Shown: piece by piece, positions 26,192-35,760 of the stretch | Numbering within the stretch: position 1 is the first letter of the stretch | Layout: every line of letters begins with the position of its first letter | Assembly (NCBI GenBank): GCA_030041215.1 | Contig: JASHOH010000004.1 | Coordinates: 1-59,688, forward strand | Reading direction: 5' to 3' | DNA: 59,688 nt | Origin: Candidatus Sulfotelmatobacter sp. | GTDB lineage: Bacteria > Acidobacteriota > Terriglobia > Terriglobales > Acidobacteriaceae | Made by a program: the position numbers and the translations under genes | Notes under the pieces: model-generated | Databases searched by the model: none | What the model was told of the DNA's origin: nothing | What the model saw: only the letters and a program-made list of their open reading frames with translations

Positions 26192-29100
26192 TTAGTCAAA
26201 AGCAGCTTCCACCGGCTCACTTACTGTCAGCTTCTCTTCTTCTTCGTCGCGGATCACGGCGTGAGTTTTTGCGACCAACATATAGATCGAGGGCACGACG
26301 AACAGCGTAAATGCTGTGCCGATGATCATCCCGCTGACCAGCATGATGCCGATGCTGTTGCGCGCGCCGGCGCCGGGGCCTCGGGCCAAGACAAGCGGAA
26401 AGTGGCCGAAGACAGTTGCGGCGGTGGTCATCAGGATCGGACGCAGTCGGGTACCGGCTCCGCCGATGATGGCTTCGAGCTTGCTCTTGCCGGTTTCCTG
26501 CAACTGATTGGCGAATTCCACCATCAGAATTCCGTTCTTGGAGATCAGACCAACGAGCGTGATCAAACCTACTTGACTGTAGATGTTGAGGGTCGTGAAG
26601 CCGAGGAAGGAGAACATCAGCGATCCAGAGATGGCCAGTGGCACCGAACCTGCCAAAATGATGAAGGGGTCGCGGAAGCTCTCAAACTGAGCGGCCAGCA
26701 CCAGATAAATCAGGATTGCCGAGAGAAGAAATGTGCCGAGAAACTTGCTGCCTTCAACCCGGAGCTGGCGCGATTCACCGGCGTAATCGTAGGTGAATCC
26801 TTGCGGCAGAATCTGCTTTGCCTGATCTTCCAAGAACGTGAGGGCCTTGTCGAGCGGAACGTTCGGTGGAATTACGCCCTGAATGCGAACGGCGTTCAAC
26901 TGCTGAAATTTGTTCAGAGAACGCGGTTCGGTGGTGGTTTTCAGCGTGGCGAATGTAGAGAGCGGAACGAGCTTATCGGCCGAGCCTTTCACATAGATGT
27001 GCGAAAGCTGTTCGGGCGTGAGCCGCTCGACACGCTGGATTTGCGGAATCACCTTGTAACTGCGGCCTTGAATGCTGAAGCGGTTGACGTAGTTTCCTCC
27101 CAGCATGGTGGAGAGGTCCTGGCCGGCCTGGCTCAGGTCCACGCCTTGCGACCGCAGCTTGTCGCGATCGAAAACGACTTCCGTTTGCGGCTGGTCGAAT
27201 TTCACGTCCGTATCAGCGTAGATGAACATGCCGCTGGCCATGGCTTTTTGCACGATCTTTTGGGCGAGCTCGCTGATCTGCTCCGGCTCTGCGGGCGATA
27301 CGATCGCGAAATCGACAGGGAAGCTGCCGCCGCCAGGAAGCGGTGGCGGCGTGAGAGGAATCACGCGTATCCCGGGAATCTTTGAAAGCTTCGCGGCGGA
27401 TTCAACCAGTAATTGCTGCGTGGTTTTCTTGCGCTGGCTCCAGGGTTTCGTGACCATGCCGCCGAACCCGCCGCCGGGGTTTGTGATCTGAAAGAGGCTT
27501 TCCCCCTCAGGGAATGAGCGATAAACGTCATATACCTGGTTAGCGAACAAGTTGGTTTGGTCGAGCGTGGCATTGGCTGATGACTGAATGACGCCGAATA
27601 CAACGCCCTGGTCTTCGTCGGGCGCGAGTTCGTGCTGGGAGAACATGTAAAACGGAACCATCAGAGCAGCAACAATCAACCAGAGCGTGAGAACGACTGG
27701 CCGATATTGCAGAGTGCCAGCCAGCAGCCGCGTGTACTGGCTGCGCACCCACTCGAAATGGCGGTTGATCATGCCCGCGAAACCGTGTTCAGTGTCGCCG
27801 GCACGCAGCAGCTTCGATCCCATCATGGGCGAAAGCGTCAGGGCCACAATGCCGGAGACGGTCACTGCGCCGGCCAGCGTAAGCGCGAATTCGCGGAAAA
27901 GCGATCCAGTCAAGCCGCCTTGAATGCCAATCGGCGCGTAGACGGCGGCCAACGTAATGGTCATGGCAATGATCGGCCCGACCAGCTCGCGCGCAGCGTC
28001 TCTTGCTGCGATGAAAGGCGACTTGCCCATGTGCAAGTGGCGTTCGACGTTTTCCACCATAACGATGGCGTCGTCGACGACCAGACCGACCGACAGCACG
28101 ATGGCGAGCAGGGTCAGAAGATTGATGGTGAATCCCGCAATCAACATCAGAAAAACTGCGCCGATCAGCGACACCGGAATCGCGACCACAGGAATCAGCA
28201 CCGAGCGGAACGAGCCGAGGAACAGAAAGATGACGATGACGACGATCAGCAGAGTTTCACCCAACGTGTGCAGCACTTCATTGATTGCATCCTGGATGTA
28301 TTCGGTCGCGTCGTAGGGAATGCCGACCTTCATCCCCGCGGGCAACTGCGCCTGAATGAGGGGCAGCTCCTTGCGGACATTCTTGATAACTTCCAGCGAA
28401 TTAGCCGTGGGAAGGACGTAAACTCCCATGAAGGTTGCCGTTTCGCCGTTGAAGCGGACGTCCTGATCGTAATTTTCCGCGCCAAGCTCGACATCGGCGA
28501 TTTCGCCGAGGCGCACGACTACACCGTTCTGCTCTTTGACCACCATCTGCTTGAAATCTTGCGCGGTGCGCAGATCGGTGTTGGCGATAAGGTTCACGGA
28601 AACCATGGAGCCCTTAGTACTGCCGAGCGCCGACAGATAGTTGTTTTTCGATAAGACATCGCGCACGTCGGAGGGCGAGACGCCGCGGGCTGCCATCTCA
28701 TCGGGCTTGAGCCAGATGCGCATGGCGAAAGTGCGATTGCCGAGAATGTCCGCTTTCTGAACGCCACTCACGGCACTGAGCTTGGGCTGGACCACGCGGG
28801 TGAGGTAATCGGTGATTTGGTTCTCATCCATGTCCTTCGCTGAGAACCCGAGGTACATGGAAGCGAACTCACTGTCCGCGGTTTGCAGATCGATTACCGG
28901 AATCTGTGATTCAGGTGGCAAGTCATTCCTCACCTGCGCAACCTTGGCTTGGATCTGGGTGAGGGCGGCATTGGCGTCGTAGTTCAACTTGAGGTGAACG
29001 GAGATCGTGCTCAAGCCCTGGGCGCTGGTCGACTCCATGTAGTCGATGCCGTCGGCGCTGGCGAGCACGCGCTCGATCGGAGTGGTGATAAAGCCGCGTA

Positions 29101-29275
29101 CAAGGTCGGCACTCGCGCCCACGTAAACCGTGGTGACCTGAATGACAGACTCATCGCTGCGGGGATACTGCCGGACACTCAGAGAGCGGATGGCTTGCAC
29201 GCCGGCGATCAGGATGATGAGGTTTACCACCGTTGCCAGCACTGGCCGCTTTACAAATATGTCCGTAAACTTCAT
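26192..29275 (-). CDS. RND efflux permease (AcrB/MexF type)
   Basis: The 1027-residue inner-membrane pump has the full hydrophobe/amphiphile-efflux RND architecture: a first helix (MKFTDIFVKRPVLATVVNLI), two large periplasmic loops and twelve predicted helices. The proton-relay aspartates lie in helix 4 (LSVGLVVDDAIVMVENVERH). The length is close to AcrB (1049 aa). It works as a trimer, taking substrates from the periplasm and passing them to an outer-membrane channel. The adaptor gene lies 42 bases upstream on the same strand. No TolC-type channel gene is present, so a channel encoded elsewhere is needed. Drugs, solvents or metabolites could be the substrate. Confidence 0.95.
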   Translation of the reverse strand: MKFTDIFVKRPVLATVVNLIILIAGVQAIRSLSVRQYPRSDESVIQVTTVYVGASADLVRGFITTPIERVLASADGIDYMESTSAQGLSTISVHLKLNYDANAALTQIQAKVAQVRNDLPPESQIPVIDLQTADSEFASMYLGFSAKDMDENQITDYLTRVVQPKLSAVSGVQKADILGNRTFAMRIWLKPDEMAARGVSPSDVRDVLSKNNYLSALGSTKGSMVSVNLIANTDLRTAQDFKQMVVKEQNGVVVRLGEIADVELGAENYDQDVRFNGETATFMGVYVLPTANSLEVIKNVRKELPLIQAQLPAGMKVGIPYDATEYIQDAINEVLHTLGETLLIVVIVIFLFLGSFRSVLIPVVAIPVSLIGAVFLMLIAGFTINLLTLLAIVLSVGLVVDDAIVMVENVERHLHMGKSPFIAARDAARELVGPIIAMTITLAAVYAPIGIQGGLTGSLFREFALTLAGAVTVSGIVALTLSPMMGSKLLRAGDTEHGFAGMINRHFEWVRSQYTRLLAGTLQYRPVVLTLWLIVAALMVPFYMFSQHELAPDEDQGVVFGVIQSSANATLDQTNLFANQVYDVYRSFPEGESLFQITNPGGGFGGMVTKPWSQRKKTTQQLLVESAAKLSKIPGIRVIPLTPPPLPGGGSFPVDFAIVSPAEPEQISELAQKIVQKAMASGMFIYADTDVKFDQPQTEVVFDRDKLRSQGVDLSQAGQDLSTMLGGNYVNRFSIQGRSYKVIPQIQRVERLTPEQLSHIYVKGSADKLVPLSTFATLKTTTEPRSLNKFQQLNAVRIQGVIPPNVPLDKALTFLEDQAKQILPQGFTYDYAGESRQLRVEGSKFLGTFLLSAILIYLVLAAQFESFRDPFIILAGSVPLAISGSLMFSFLGFTTLNIYSQVGLITLVGLISKNGILMVEFANQLQETGKSKLEAIIGGAGTRLRPILMTTAATVFGHFPLVLARGPGAGARNSIGIMLVSGMIIGTAFTLFVVPSIYMLVAKTHAVIRDEEEEKLTVSEPVEAAFD

Positions 29276-29284
29276 GCTCGCTCC

Positions 29285-29302
29285 TGACCTGTCTGGCGGT
29301 CA
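29285..29302. promoter_or_regulatory. Inverted repeat between adaptor and permease genes
   Basis: TGACC, eight bases, then GGTCA form a 5-bp perfect inverted repeat in the 42-base gap just before the permease ATG. It could be a regulator site or a small mRNA hairpin affecting permease translation. Confidence 0.2.
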
Positions 29303-29317
29303 GTGGATTTCGTTGCC

Positions 29318-30445
29318 TTAACTCTCTTCCGGATTGGGGTGCGGGCTGTTTGATGGCTGCACCGAGTTGTTGACTTCGACCGGTGCGCCGTTGCGGAGGC
29401 GGAAAGCCCCCGCGCTAACGACCTCGTCGCCGGGGTTCAGCCCGGATACGACTGCGACCTGATCGCCGCGGCTGCCCTGAATCTTTACGACCACTTGCCG
29501 CACTCCACGATAAGTCTTGCCGGTTTTCTGGTCTTTCATATCGGTAACGACGAACACCGAATCGCCGTAGGGCGCGTAGTTGATGGCCGATGCCGGCAGG
29601 GGAATGACCTCGCGCGCAGTGCCGAGCGGCAGCTCGACTTGCACGTACATGCCCGGACGTAGCTTCAGGCCTGGATTCTGCAGCGTGCCCTGGATCTGAA
29701 TGTTGCGGGTCTGCTCACTGATCACCGAGTCGAGAGCTGTGATCTTGCCGCTAAACGACAATCCCGGAAGGTCTTCATTGTTCACTCGCACGGCGCGGCC
29801 AATCGAAAGCTTGGCTGCATCCTGCTGCGGAACGCCGAAATTTACGTAAATAGGATTGAGCGACTCAAGGGAAACGATAGCCTGTCCTGCCGCTAGATAT
29901 TGGCCAAGACTGATCTGCCGGATACCCAAAACTCCAGAGAAGGGCAATCGAATGGTCTTGCGCGCGATGGCTGCCTTGATGTCGTTGACCTGGGCCTGGG
30001 TCGATTTCTGCTGGGCGGCGGCGTTGTCGAATTCTGATTTCGAAATCACTCCGGCTTTGACCAATTGATCCGCGCGATTGTATTGAACGCGCGCCAGATC
30101 GCTCTGGGCTTCCATGTTGGCGAGCTGCGCCCTTTCCTGACGGGTATCTAGTTCCACCAGAATGTCGCCCTCATGCACCGATTGGCCAGATTCGAAGTGA
30201 ATTTTGTCGACGGTGCCGGGCAGGTCGGCGCTTACCATCACCCCCTGAATGGCGGTCACGGTACCGATTACAGATAAAGTTGATGGCCAGGTTTCGCGCT
30301 TGCAGATGACGGTAGTCACGGAGGTGGGCGGAACCTGGAAATCCGCATTCGCAACGGCGGTTTCTACCTGGTGGTATTTCACGAAACCAAGCCCGCCAAT
30401 TAGAGCAGCCACCGCCAGCAACATGATGATCATCCGCTTCGCCAT
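29318..30445 (-). CDS. RND periplasmic adaptor (membrane fusion protein)
   Basis: A 375-residue adaptor joining the RND pump to an outer-membrane channel. An N-terminal anchor or signal (MIIMLLAVAALIGGLGFV) precedes the lipoyl/barrel-sandwich halves (DILVELDTRQERAQLA and IRLPFSGVLGIRQISLGQYL), with a long alpha-hairpin between them and a beta-barrel plus membrane-proximal domain at the end. This order is that of MexE/AcrA proteins. GGAG lies five bases before the ATG. It is the first gene of the two-gene efflux operon. There is no lipobox, so anchoring is probably by the uncleaved helix. Confidence 0.93.
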   Translation of the reverse strand: MAKRMIIMLLAVAALIGGLGFVKYHQVETAVANADFQVPPTSVTTVICKRETWPSTLSVIGTVTAIQGVMVSADLPGTVDKIHFESGQSVHEGDILVELDTRQERAQLANMEAQSDLARVQYNRADQLVKAGVISKSEFDNAAAQQKSTQAQVNDIKAAIARKTIRLPFSGVLGIRQISLGQYLAAGQAIVSLESLNPIYVNFGVPQQDAAKLSIGRAVRVNNEDLPGLSFSGKITALDSVISEQTRNIQIQGTLQNPGLKLRPGMYVQVELPLGTAREVIPLPASAINYAPYGDSVFVVTDMKDQKTGKTYRGVRQVVVKIQGSRGDQVAVVSGLNPGDEVVSAGAFRLRNGAPVEVNNSVQPSNSPHPNPEES

Positions 30446-30817
30446 ACGTTCTCCAGGGAAATTAAACAGTCAGGTCTGGATGGTTCGCGCCTTTGCCCGT
30501 CCCCCAAGCCAATTAAGAATATAGATTTCTCCAATTAGCTAAGGATTCACGCGCCACGTGGCGCTGTGGCAGCGTTCGCATAAGAATTCTCGCACAATTT
30601 GCCTTGAATTTTCTGCCCTTGTCTGGTTGTTTTGAAGAGTCCTAGCGGCCCGTTCCTCGCCGGTTTGATCTTCAGATCTTTAGACGAACCAGCAGGACTA
30701 ACATCAACACTTGTCTAAGGTTTTTCTTAACCTGGCATCCAGAACCTCGCCAGGGCTGAAGGCAGGAGACGAACTTCAGGCAAATATCGATATAGCGGTC
30801 TGCTACATTGTTGCCAC
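30446..30817. other. Divergent intergenic region, RND operon and aldolase
   Basis: These 372 bases must carry the promoters of both the efflux operon (leftward) and the aldolase gene (rightward). An AT-rich tract with two CCAATTA-type repeats (30508-30540) suits an efflux promoter or operator. No regulator gene is adjacent, and no convincing open frame was found. Confidence 0.35.
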
Positions 30818-31864
30818 ATGGAAAAGACTCCCATTCCCTTACGTAGTTTTGCCAGCGACAACAACGCCGGAGTGCATCCCGAAATTATTGAAGCCATTAC
30901 TCGTGCTAACCGGGGCCATGTGCCGGCCTATGGTAATGACCCGTACACCCAGTCTGCGATCAGAAAATTCGAGGAGCACTTTGGGGCGGATATCGCCGTT
31001 TTTTTCACATTTAATGGCACAGGAGCCAACGTTCTGAGCTTGCAGGCTCTCACGCGTTCGTTTCATTCCGTGCTGTGCAGCGACTATGCCCATATCTATA
31101 CTGACGAGTGCGGCGCGCCGGAAAAACTCACGGGCTGCAAGCTGATCCCGCTGCCGCACGAAAATGGCAAGATCACGGTGAAGGCCGTTCACCACGCTTA
31201 TCACGGTATCGGGGACGAGCACCACGCGCAGCCCCGGGTGATTTCGATCACGCAAGCCACGGAAATGGGCACGGTGTATCAGCCGGAGGAAATTTCAGCG
31301 CTGGCCCGCTTCGCGCATGAACATGACATGTTCCTGCACGTCGATGGGGCGCGCATTGCGAATGCTGCCGTGTCGCTGGGCCAAACGCTGCGCCAGGCAA
31401 CGCGCGATCTGGGCATCGACATTCTTTCTTTCGGCGGAACGAAAAATGGAATGCTCGGGGGTGAGGCGGTCGTGTTCTTTCATCCAGAACAGGCCGAGAA
31501 TTTTCTCTACCTGCGCAAGCAATCGATGCAACTGGCATCGAAGATGCGCTTTGTCGCGGCGCAATTCGAGGCGATGCTGACGAACGATCTTTGGCGGCGA
31601 AGCGCTGAACACGCCAACCGGATGGCGAGTGTTTTGGCGAAAGAACTGAACCGCATCCCGGGCGTAAGGATTGTCTGGAAGGTCGAAGCGAATGGCGTGT
31701 TCGCCCAGATTCCTCACCATGCAATCGAAAAGATTAAGCAACAATATTTTTTCTACACGTGGATTGACGAGGAGTCGATCGTGCGTTGGATGTGTTCGTT
31801 CGATACGACGGAAGAAGATATACGGAAATTCGTTGCAGTCGTTGCCGATGCCATGAAATATTGA
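30818..31864 (+). CDS. ltaE: Low-specificity threonine aldolase / beta-eliminating lyase
   Basis: This 348-residue PLP fold-type I enzyme probably cleaves L-threonine or allo-threonine to glycine and acetaldehyde. It starts with the family pattern LRSFASDNNAGVHPEI and shows FNGTGANVLSL, HVDGARIANAAVSLG and the PLP lysine in FGGTKNGMLGGE (Lys209). Length and motifs match the threonine aldolase/BtrR family; a related beta-eliminating lyase activity cannot be ruled out. No ribosome site is obvious before the ATG. It is a single gene, divergent from the RND operon. Confidence 0.9.
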   Translation: MEKTPIPLRSFASDNNAGVHPEIIEAITRANRGHVPAYGNDPYTQSAIRKFEEHFGADIAVFFTFNGTGANVLSLQALTRSFHSVLCSDYAHIYTDECGAPEKLTGCKLIPLPHENGKITVKAVHHAYHGIGDEHHAQPRVISITQATEMGTVYQPEEISALARFAHEHDMFLHVDGARIANAAVSLGQTLRQATRDLGIDILSFGGTKNGMLGGEAVVFFHPEQAENFLYLRKQSMQLASKMRFVAAQFEAMLTNDLWRRSAEHANRMASVLAKELNRIPGVRIVWKVEANGVFAQIPHHAIEKIKQQYFFYTWIDEESIVRWMCSFDTTEEDIRKFVAVVADAMKY

Positions 31865-31991
31865 TTAAGGCGATTTCGGCTCGGCCGTCGCAAGGTGTAA
31901 CCACAGTACAATCTTGCTTTTTCCGGAGCCTTTGCACTACATTTGCTTTTCCCCACTATAGCAAGGCTAACCGCTCATGCCAGGAGCCTGA

Positions 31992-32675
31992 ATGACTAGG
32001 AAGTGGTTCGGCATCATCGTCCTTATCAGCGTTGCGCTCACGCTGCTTAGCGTGGCCAGTTGCGGCGATCCGCAAGAATTGGTTTCGATCACGGTTCAGC
32101 CCTCGGCCGAAACAATTGGGGCGTCGAATATCCCAGTCATCCAGGACGCTGGCATCCAGGTCCAACTAAAGGCATACGGGGATTACATCCACCCTCCCGT
32201 CACGAAGGACATTACTGATCAGGTGACTTGGCTGTCCAACACACCGCAGCTGTTTACCGTGAGCTCTACGGGGCTACTCACCGCGACTGGCGAACTGTGC
32301 GGAGGCGCCATAATTTCAGCCAGCGTGACAACGAATAGTGATAGTTCGGGCGTGTCTTCGTCAGGGGCCGTAGTGACCGGCTCCATGACCGCGAATGTCG
32401 TGTGCTTTACCAGCAGCGGGAGCGGCGGCGGCCCGGCGCTTACCGTGACCTTCGCAGGGACGGGGTCGGGAACGGTGCTGATTTCGCCATTAAACATAAG
32501 CTGCTCCGGCGCGTGTGTATACGAAGTCCCAAGTGGCACTGAGTTAACTTTGACCGCAAACCCTGGGACAAACTCGACCTTTGGAAGTTGGCAAAATTGT
32601 AACAGCCCTCCCAGCACAAACCCATGCACAATCACCATGGAGGAGAATACGACAGTCACGGTGACCTTTAACTAA
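31992..32675 (+). CDS. Ig-like (Big_2-type) lipoprotein
   Basis: A 227-residue secreted lipoprotein. The signal peptide ends at the lipobox SVASC (MTRKWFGIIVLISVALTLLS before it). The mature part begins with a Big_2-like fold (LVSITVQPSAETIG, then WLSNTPQLFTVSSTGLLTAT) and ends with a bacterial-repeat-like segment (LTVTFAGTGSGTVLISP, ELTLTANPGTNSTFGSW, ENTTVTVTF). Such proteins usually sit on the cell surface and bind or scaffold. GGAG lies four bases from the ATG. A shorter lipoprotein with the same opening pattern lies at 37873-38310. Confidence 0.85.
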   Translation: MTRKWFGIIVLISVALTLLSVASCGDPQELVSITVQPSAETIGASNIPVIQDAGIQVQLKAYGDYIHPPVTKDITDQVTWLSNTPQLFTVSSTGLLTATGELCGGAIISASVTTNSDSSGVSSSGAVVTGSMTANVVCFTSSGSGGGPALTVTFAGTGSGTVLISPLNISCSGACVYEVPSGTELTLTANPGTNSTFGSWQNCNSPPSTNPCTITMEENTTVTVTFN

Positions 32676-32718
32676 TCCCTTACGGGGTGAAAATGCTTCA
32701 TCGGGCAAGATGCCACTC

Positions 32719-32904
32719 CTAAGTGAGATCGCCGTCTTCCCCGAGCAGCTTTCCCAGGGTGGGTCTGTGTTTCTCTGCTTTTCTCTTCTTTTGCGGGACG
32801 ACCTTCTCCGCCGGTGGCGCGCCTAGTCGTTCCCGCGCCAGCTCCTTCACCGCCTGGACCGCCCGAAATGGTCTCTTCTTTTTCTTGCGCATAATGGCGT
32901 TCAT
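32719..32904 (-). CDS. Small basic protein of unknown function
   Basis: A 61-residue, very basic frame (MNAIMRKKKKRPFRAVQAVK, then ELARERLGAPPAEKVVPQKK). The amphipathic AVQAVKELARERLG segment and charge-rich composition look like a real nucleic-acid-binding or ribosome-associated small protein, whereas the opposite-strand frames are low-complexity shadows. No ribosome-binding site is visible, so confidence is modest. It lies in the gap between a lipoprotein gene and a zinc-ribbon gene. Confidence 0.45.
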   Translation of the reverse strand: MNAIMRKKKKRPFRAVQAVKELARERLGAPPAEKVVPQKKRKAEKHRPTLGKLLGEDGDLT

Positions 32905-33028
32905 GTTGCCATAGCTTTGTTCGGCGCAAAACTGTAATAATCGATGCCGGGTTGTTTTCCGTGCGGATTTCTTTGCAGCCGCCGGTTATTACGCCCAACG
33001 ACGAACGACCAGCAATCAACGACTGCAC

Positions 33029-33304
33029 ATGGAAGAACGTGATTTTTTCGACGAGCGCACCGAAAAGAAGCTGGCCACGCTGAACTGTCCTCACTGCCAT
33101 CAGTCGGCCGAGTACGATGTCACCTGGCTGATACGCACCAAAAAGCGCCAGCTCGCCGGGCGTGCCGACGAGCGCGACCGCGCCCGCTTCGCCAAAGCCC
33201 GGTCGTACATGCTGCGCAAAGACGATATGATGGCCTGCAAAAACATGCGCTGCCGCAAACGCTTTGAGATTTCTGGTGTGCAATCGGTGGTGTTCACGGA
33301 ATAG
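33029..33304 (+). CDS. Small zinc-ribbon protein
   Basis: A 91-residue cytoplasmic protein with two cysteine pairs, NCPHCHQ (near residue 20) and ACKNMRCRKRF (near residue 71), that would bind one zinc in a ribbon. Between them lies a basic helix (TKKRQLAGRADERDRARFAK). The spacing and charge suggest nucleic-acid or protein binding. It does not match a named family that I recognise. Start is ATG at 33029; there is no strong ribosome site. Confidence 0.65.
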   Translation: MEERDFFDERTEKKLATLNCPHCHQSAEYDVTWLIRTKKRQLAGRADERDRARFAKARSYMLRKDDMMACKNMRCRKRFEISGVQSVVFTE

Positions 33305-33397
33305 GTGCTCCCTGGTTCCGTATTCGAAAAGTCTGCCTGCGCCTTCAACACTGAAGCGAACACTTCTCCGCTCCAAAGCTGCGCGCAATTTTGACGG

Positions 33398-34285
33398 TTA
33401 TTTTGTGTCCGTCCGGTTCAGGTATGTTTTCAGCGCTAACTCGAGGTCTTGAACGCGGTGGCTGTCTTTTACCTTGTCGAAGGAATCCCGGGACACAACG
33501 AGGCTTCCATCCAGGATCCGTCTTAAGTTGTCCAGATTACGTTGCCATCGGGCCATCACGGACGGCGGTACGCCTCCCAAACCCGAGGGAACAAACTGGC
33601 GGGTAGCGATCTGAGCAATGATTCCCCGTGCCGCCAGTTGGCGTTGCAACTGGGGAATGTGGCCAGCGCCGTAGACGAAGACGATGCGGGCGGCACCGGC
33701 GCTCGCGTCCAGACAATTTTCCACGATGCGGCGATTGCGCTCATGCCAGGCCCCCAGGGCAATGTCGGAGACTGTGTTTTCTCCGGCCAGTTGTTCGAAC
33801 TGATAGTCAGCCACGGCCAGATTCCTGGTATGGAGGAAATCGAAGAGGGATGGATTCGTCTGCGACTGCATCTGTCGGGCTTGTTCTTCAGTCAGCGCGT
33901 CTATCTTGTCTTTGACCTCTTTGGGTTGCATCTGCTCGGCGCGGCTTTGCCAGGCTTTGGCGATGCGCCAGTCGGTCGGAGCAAAGCGCGCGTGCAGCAT
34001 GGGGGCAATTTCGGCGATATATGCGGCTTCGGGAGGGAAATAACCTTCCATCGGCCCCTGATAAGCCTCGGGTTCGATTTCGCCGCAAATCAAATTCGGA
34101 TGCAAGGCTTCGAGTTCACTGCGCAGGTCGGGAAGAGAGTAATGGCTTTCCGGTTTGAAGTGGAGTTCATGTGCCGTGCCCAGCAGAATGACCTCGGGAT
34201 GAGAGGGAGCCGGCTGTGGCTGTGGAGTCTGCGCCGGCAGATAAGGGCATAACCACAGCGTGGCCAAGACCACGGCCCATTTCAC
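33398..34285 (-). CDS. DUF5694/TraB-like exported protein
   Basis: A 295-residue protein with a signal peptide (MKWAVVLATLWLCPYLPAQ). The mature part begins EVILLGTAHELHF and later has IVFVYGAGHIPQLQRQL: the two GxAH / GAGH histidine motifs shared by TraB/PrgY/TIKI-like proteins and DUF5694, which are thought to form a metal-dependent hydrolase fold. Whether it is a peptidase is not known. The GTG start at 34285 overlaps the stop of the MttB-like gene, so it is the third, translationally coupled member of the corrinoid operon despite having a different cellular location. Confidence 0.8.
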   Translation of the reverse strand: MKWAVVLATLWLCPYLPAQTPQPQPAPSHPEVILLGTAHELHFKPESHYSLPDLRSELEALHPNLICGEIEPEAYQGPMEGYFPPEAAYIAEIAPMLHARFAPTDWRIAKAWQSRAEQMQPKEVKDKIDALTEEQARQMQSQTNPSLFDFLHTRNLAVADYQFEQLAGENTVSDIALGAWHERNRRIVENCLDASAGAARIVFVYGAGHIPQLQRQLAARGIIAQIATRQFVPSGLGGVPPSVMARWQRNLDNLRRILDGSLVVSRDSFDKVKDSHRVQDLELALKTYLNRTDTK

Positions 34286-35760
34286 TGGATAAGCCCCGTT
34301 TCCCGGGCATACTCGAGAGTGGGGATTCCGGGCAATCCTTCCAGGCCTGCTTTCTTGCCCTCGCGTTGCGCGAAGGCGAGCATTTCCTCTTCGCGCTCAG
34401 GCGCGAGCGGATGGCGCTGATATGACGCGAGTAATTCCTCTACGCGTTGGCGGGCGCGCTGCAATATATCGAGCGCAGTGGTGTCTGAGGCGTGCAGGCC
34501 GCGGTCAATCACCGCCGAAGGGAAGTGCTGTTCTTTGCGGAACAGCGCCCGGGTTTCTTTCAGCTTGAGGAAATCGCCTTGCAGTCCGGTTTGCGCGAAG
34601 GCGGCTAGGGCCAGCGAATCGCCGCGCGCTTCAATGCCTTCGATGAGCCGCTGTGCCGAGGCGATAGCTTCCGCGTCAATTACCAGTTTTTCAATGCTGT
34701 GACAGGCCAGAAAATCAAGCATTCCGGCGCCGGAGATCATGTTGATTCCGGCCAGCGCTCCCAGCACCGCGGAGATCCCGCTTTCCATTTCTACTTGCGC
34801 GTCGATCACCCGGCCGTCGCCAGCAACTAAATAAGCGTGTGTGGGCAAGCCAAGATATTTGCCGACTTCGGCGCAGGCCACATCGAGCATCGCGGTTTCA
34901 ATTGCGCCCATGGGTGTCCTTCCGGAACGCATATCGAAGATCGCCGGCGCTCCGCCCCAGACAATGGGTGCGCCCGGGTGTGCCAACTGATGAATCACGA
35001 TTCCGCTGAGGCACTCGGCGGCGTGTTGCGTCACTGAACCAGCTAAAGTGACCGGGGCTGTTGCGCCGGCGAGCGGCATGCTCACGATTTCGGCGGGTAC
35101 TCCTGCGCGCGCCAGATCAACCAAATTCTGCGACGCAAACTCGGACCAATTCAGAGGCGGCGATGGGCACACGTCGAACACTGCCCGAGGTTTGTTGCGT
35201 AAGGCTTCGCGGCCGCCGCTCTCGATTGCAAGCAGCTCCAGCAGAACGTGCAGGCTGGAAGCGGAAAACGCCCCGGTGACAACGGGCTTTTCTGAATGCC
35301 ACAACACCAGGAGCAAGCGATACCAGTCGCCGATCTCCGCCGGCACATCGTTGCAGACAACAGCCGTTGATTGCGCAGCGAATTGCGGCAGCATCTCGAC
35401 GACTTGCACGAGCCTGACCAGGTCGCTCGAAACTGCAGGGCGCGGCTGCCAGCTTTCCGCATCCAGTATGTTCAAACAAGACGAACCGGGATCGAAGTGG
35501 ACATCGTTGCCGCCATAGTGGACGGCACGGTTTCCTTTGCGGTCGTAAAGGTAGAATTCCCGCGGAACTCGCGCGAGAAGCGATCGCGCCAGAGGCTCTG
35601 GAATACGAGCCACGCCATCCTTTACTGCGATTCCGGCTTCGCGAAGCAAATCGAACACATAGGGAGCCACGCGTACGCCCGGGTTCTCGATGAGTTGGAA
35701 CGCTTCCCCAAGAATGCGTTCGATCAGTTCTTTTTCGAGCAGTTGAAAATGCGGCTTCAT
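34282..35760 (-). CDS. MttB-family (non-pyrrolysine) methyltransferase
   Basis: The 492-residue TIM-barrel protein belongs to the trimethylamine/glycine-betaine methyltransferase family (MttB/MtgB), which moves a methyl group from a quaternary or tertiary amine to a corrinoid protein. Recognisable segments are LIENPGVRVAP near the start, HFDPGSSCLNIL, and FDMRSGRTPMGAIETAML and LAALAGINMISGAGML in the second half. No in-frame UAG is present, so this is a non-pyrrolysine member like MtgB, whose substrates include glycine betaine, carnitine and proline betaine. The ATG at 35760 overlaps the corrinoid protein stop (ATGA). The longer frame to 35862 lies inside that gene. No corrinoid reactivase or second methyltransferase is nearby. 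Confidence 0.85.
   Translation of the reverse strand: MKPHFQLLEKELIERILGEAFQLIENPGVRVAPYVFDLLREAGIAVKDGVARIPEPLARSLLARVPREFYLYDRKGNRAVHYGGNDVHFDPGSSCLNILDAESWQPRPAVSSDLVRLVQVVEMLPQFAAQSTAVVCNDVPAEIGDWYRLLLVLWHSEKPVVTGAFSASSLHVLLELLAIESGGREALRNKPRAVFDVCPSPPLNWSEFASQNLVDLARAGVPAEIVSMPLAGATAPVTLAGSVTQHAAECLSGIVIHQLAHPGAPIVWGGAPAIFDMRSGRTPMGAIETAMLDVACAEVGKYLGLPTHAYLVAGDGRVIDAQVEMESGISAVLGALAGINMISGAGMLDFLACHSIEKLVIDAEAIASAQRLIEGIEARGDSLALAAFAQTGLQGDFLKLKETRALFRKEQHFPSAVIDRGLHASDTTALDILQRARQRVEELLASYQRHPLAPEREEEMLAFAQREGKKAGLEGLPGIPTLEYARETGLIQ

Noticed and set aside
25904-27385. 493-codon plus-strand frame
   Set aside because: It runs from the SET gene into the antisense of the RND permease and is His/Arg/Gln-rich, as expected of a shadow of a GC-rich gene.
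27632-28654. 340-codon plus-strand frame
   Set aside because: Antisense to the RND permease, whose helix-4 DD motif and overall length are intact; composition is extremely His/Asp/Arg-rich.
32672-33388. 238-codon minus-strand frame
   Set aside because: It overlaps a zinc-ribbon gene on the other strand and a small basic protein in another frame, and shows no domain or hydrophobic core.
34282-35760. Pyrrolysine-containing MttB
   Set aside because: True trimethylamine methyltransferases have an in-frame UAG; this frame is uninterrupted, so it is a non-pyrrolysine relative.
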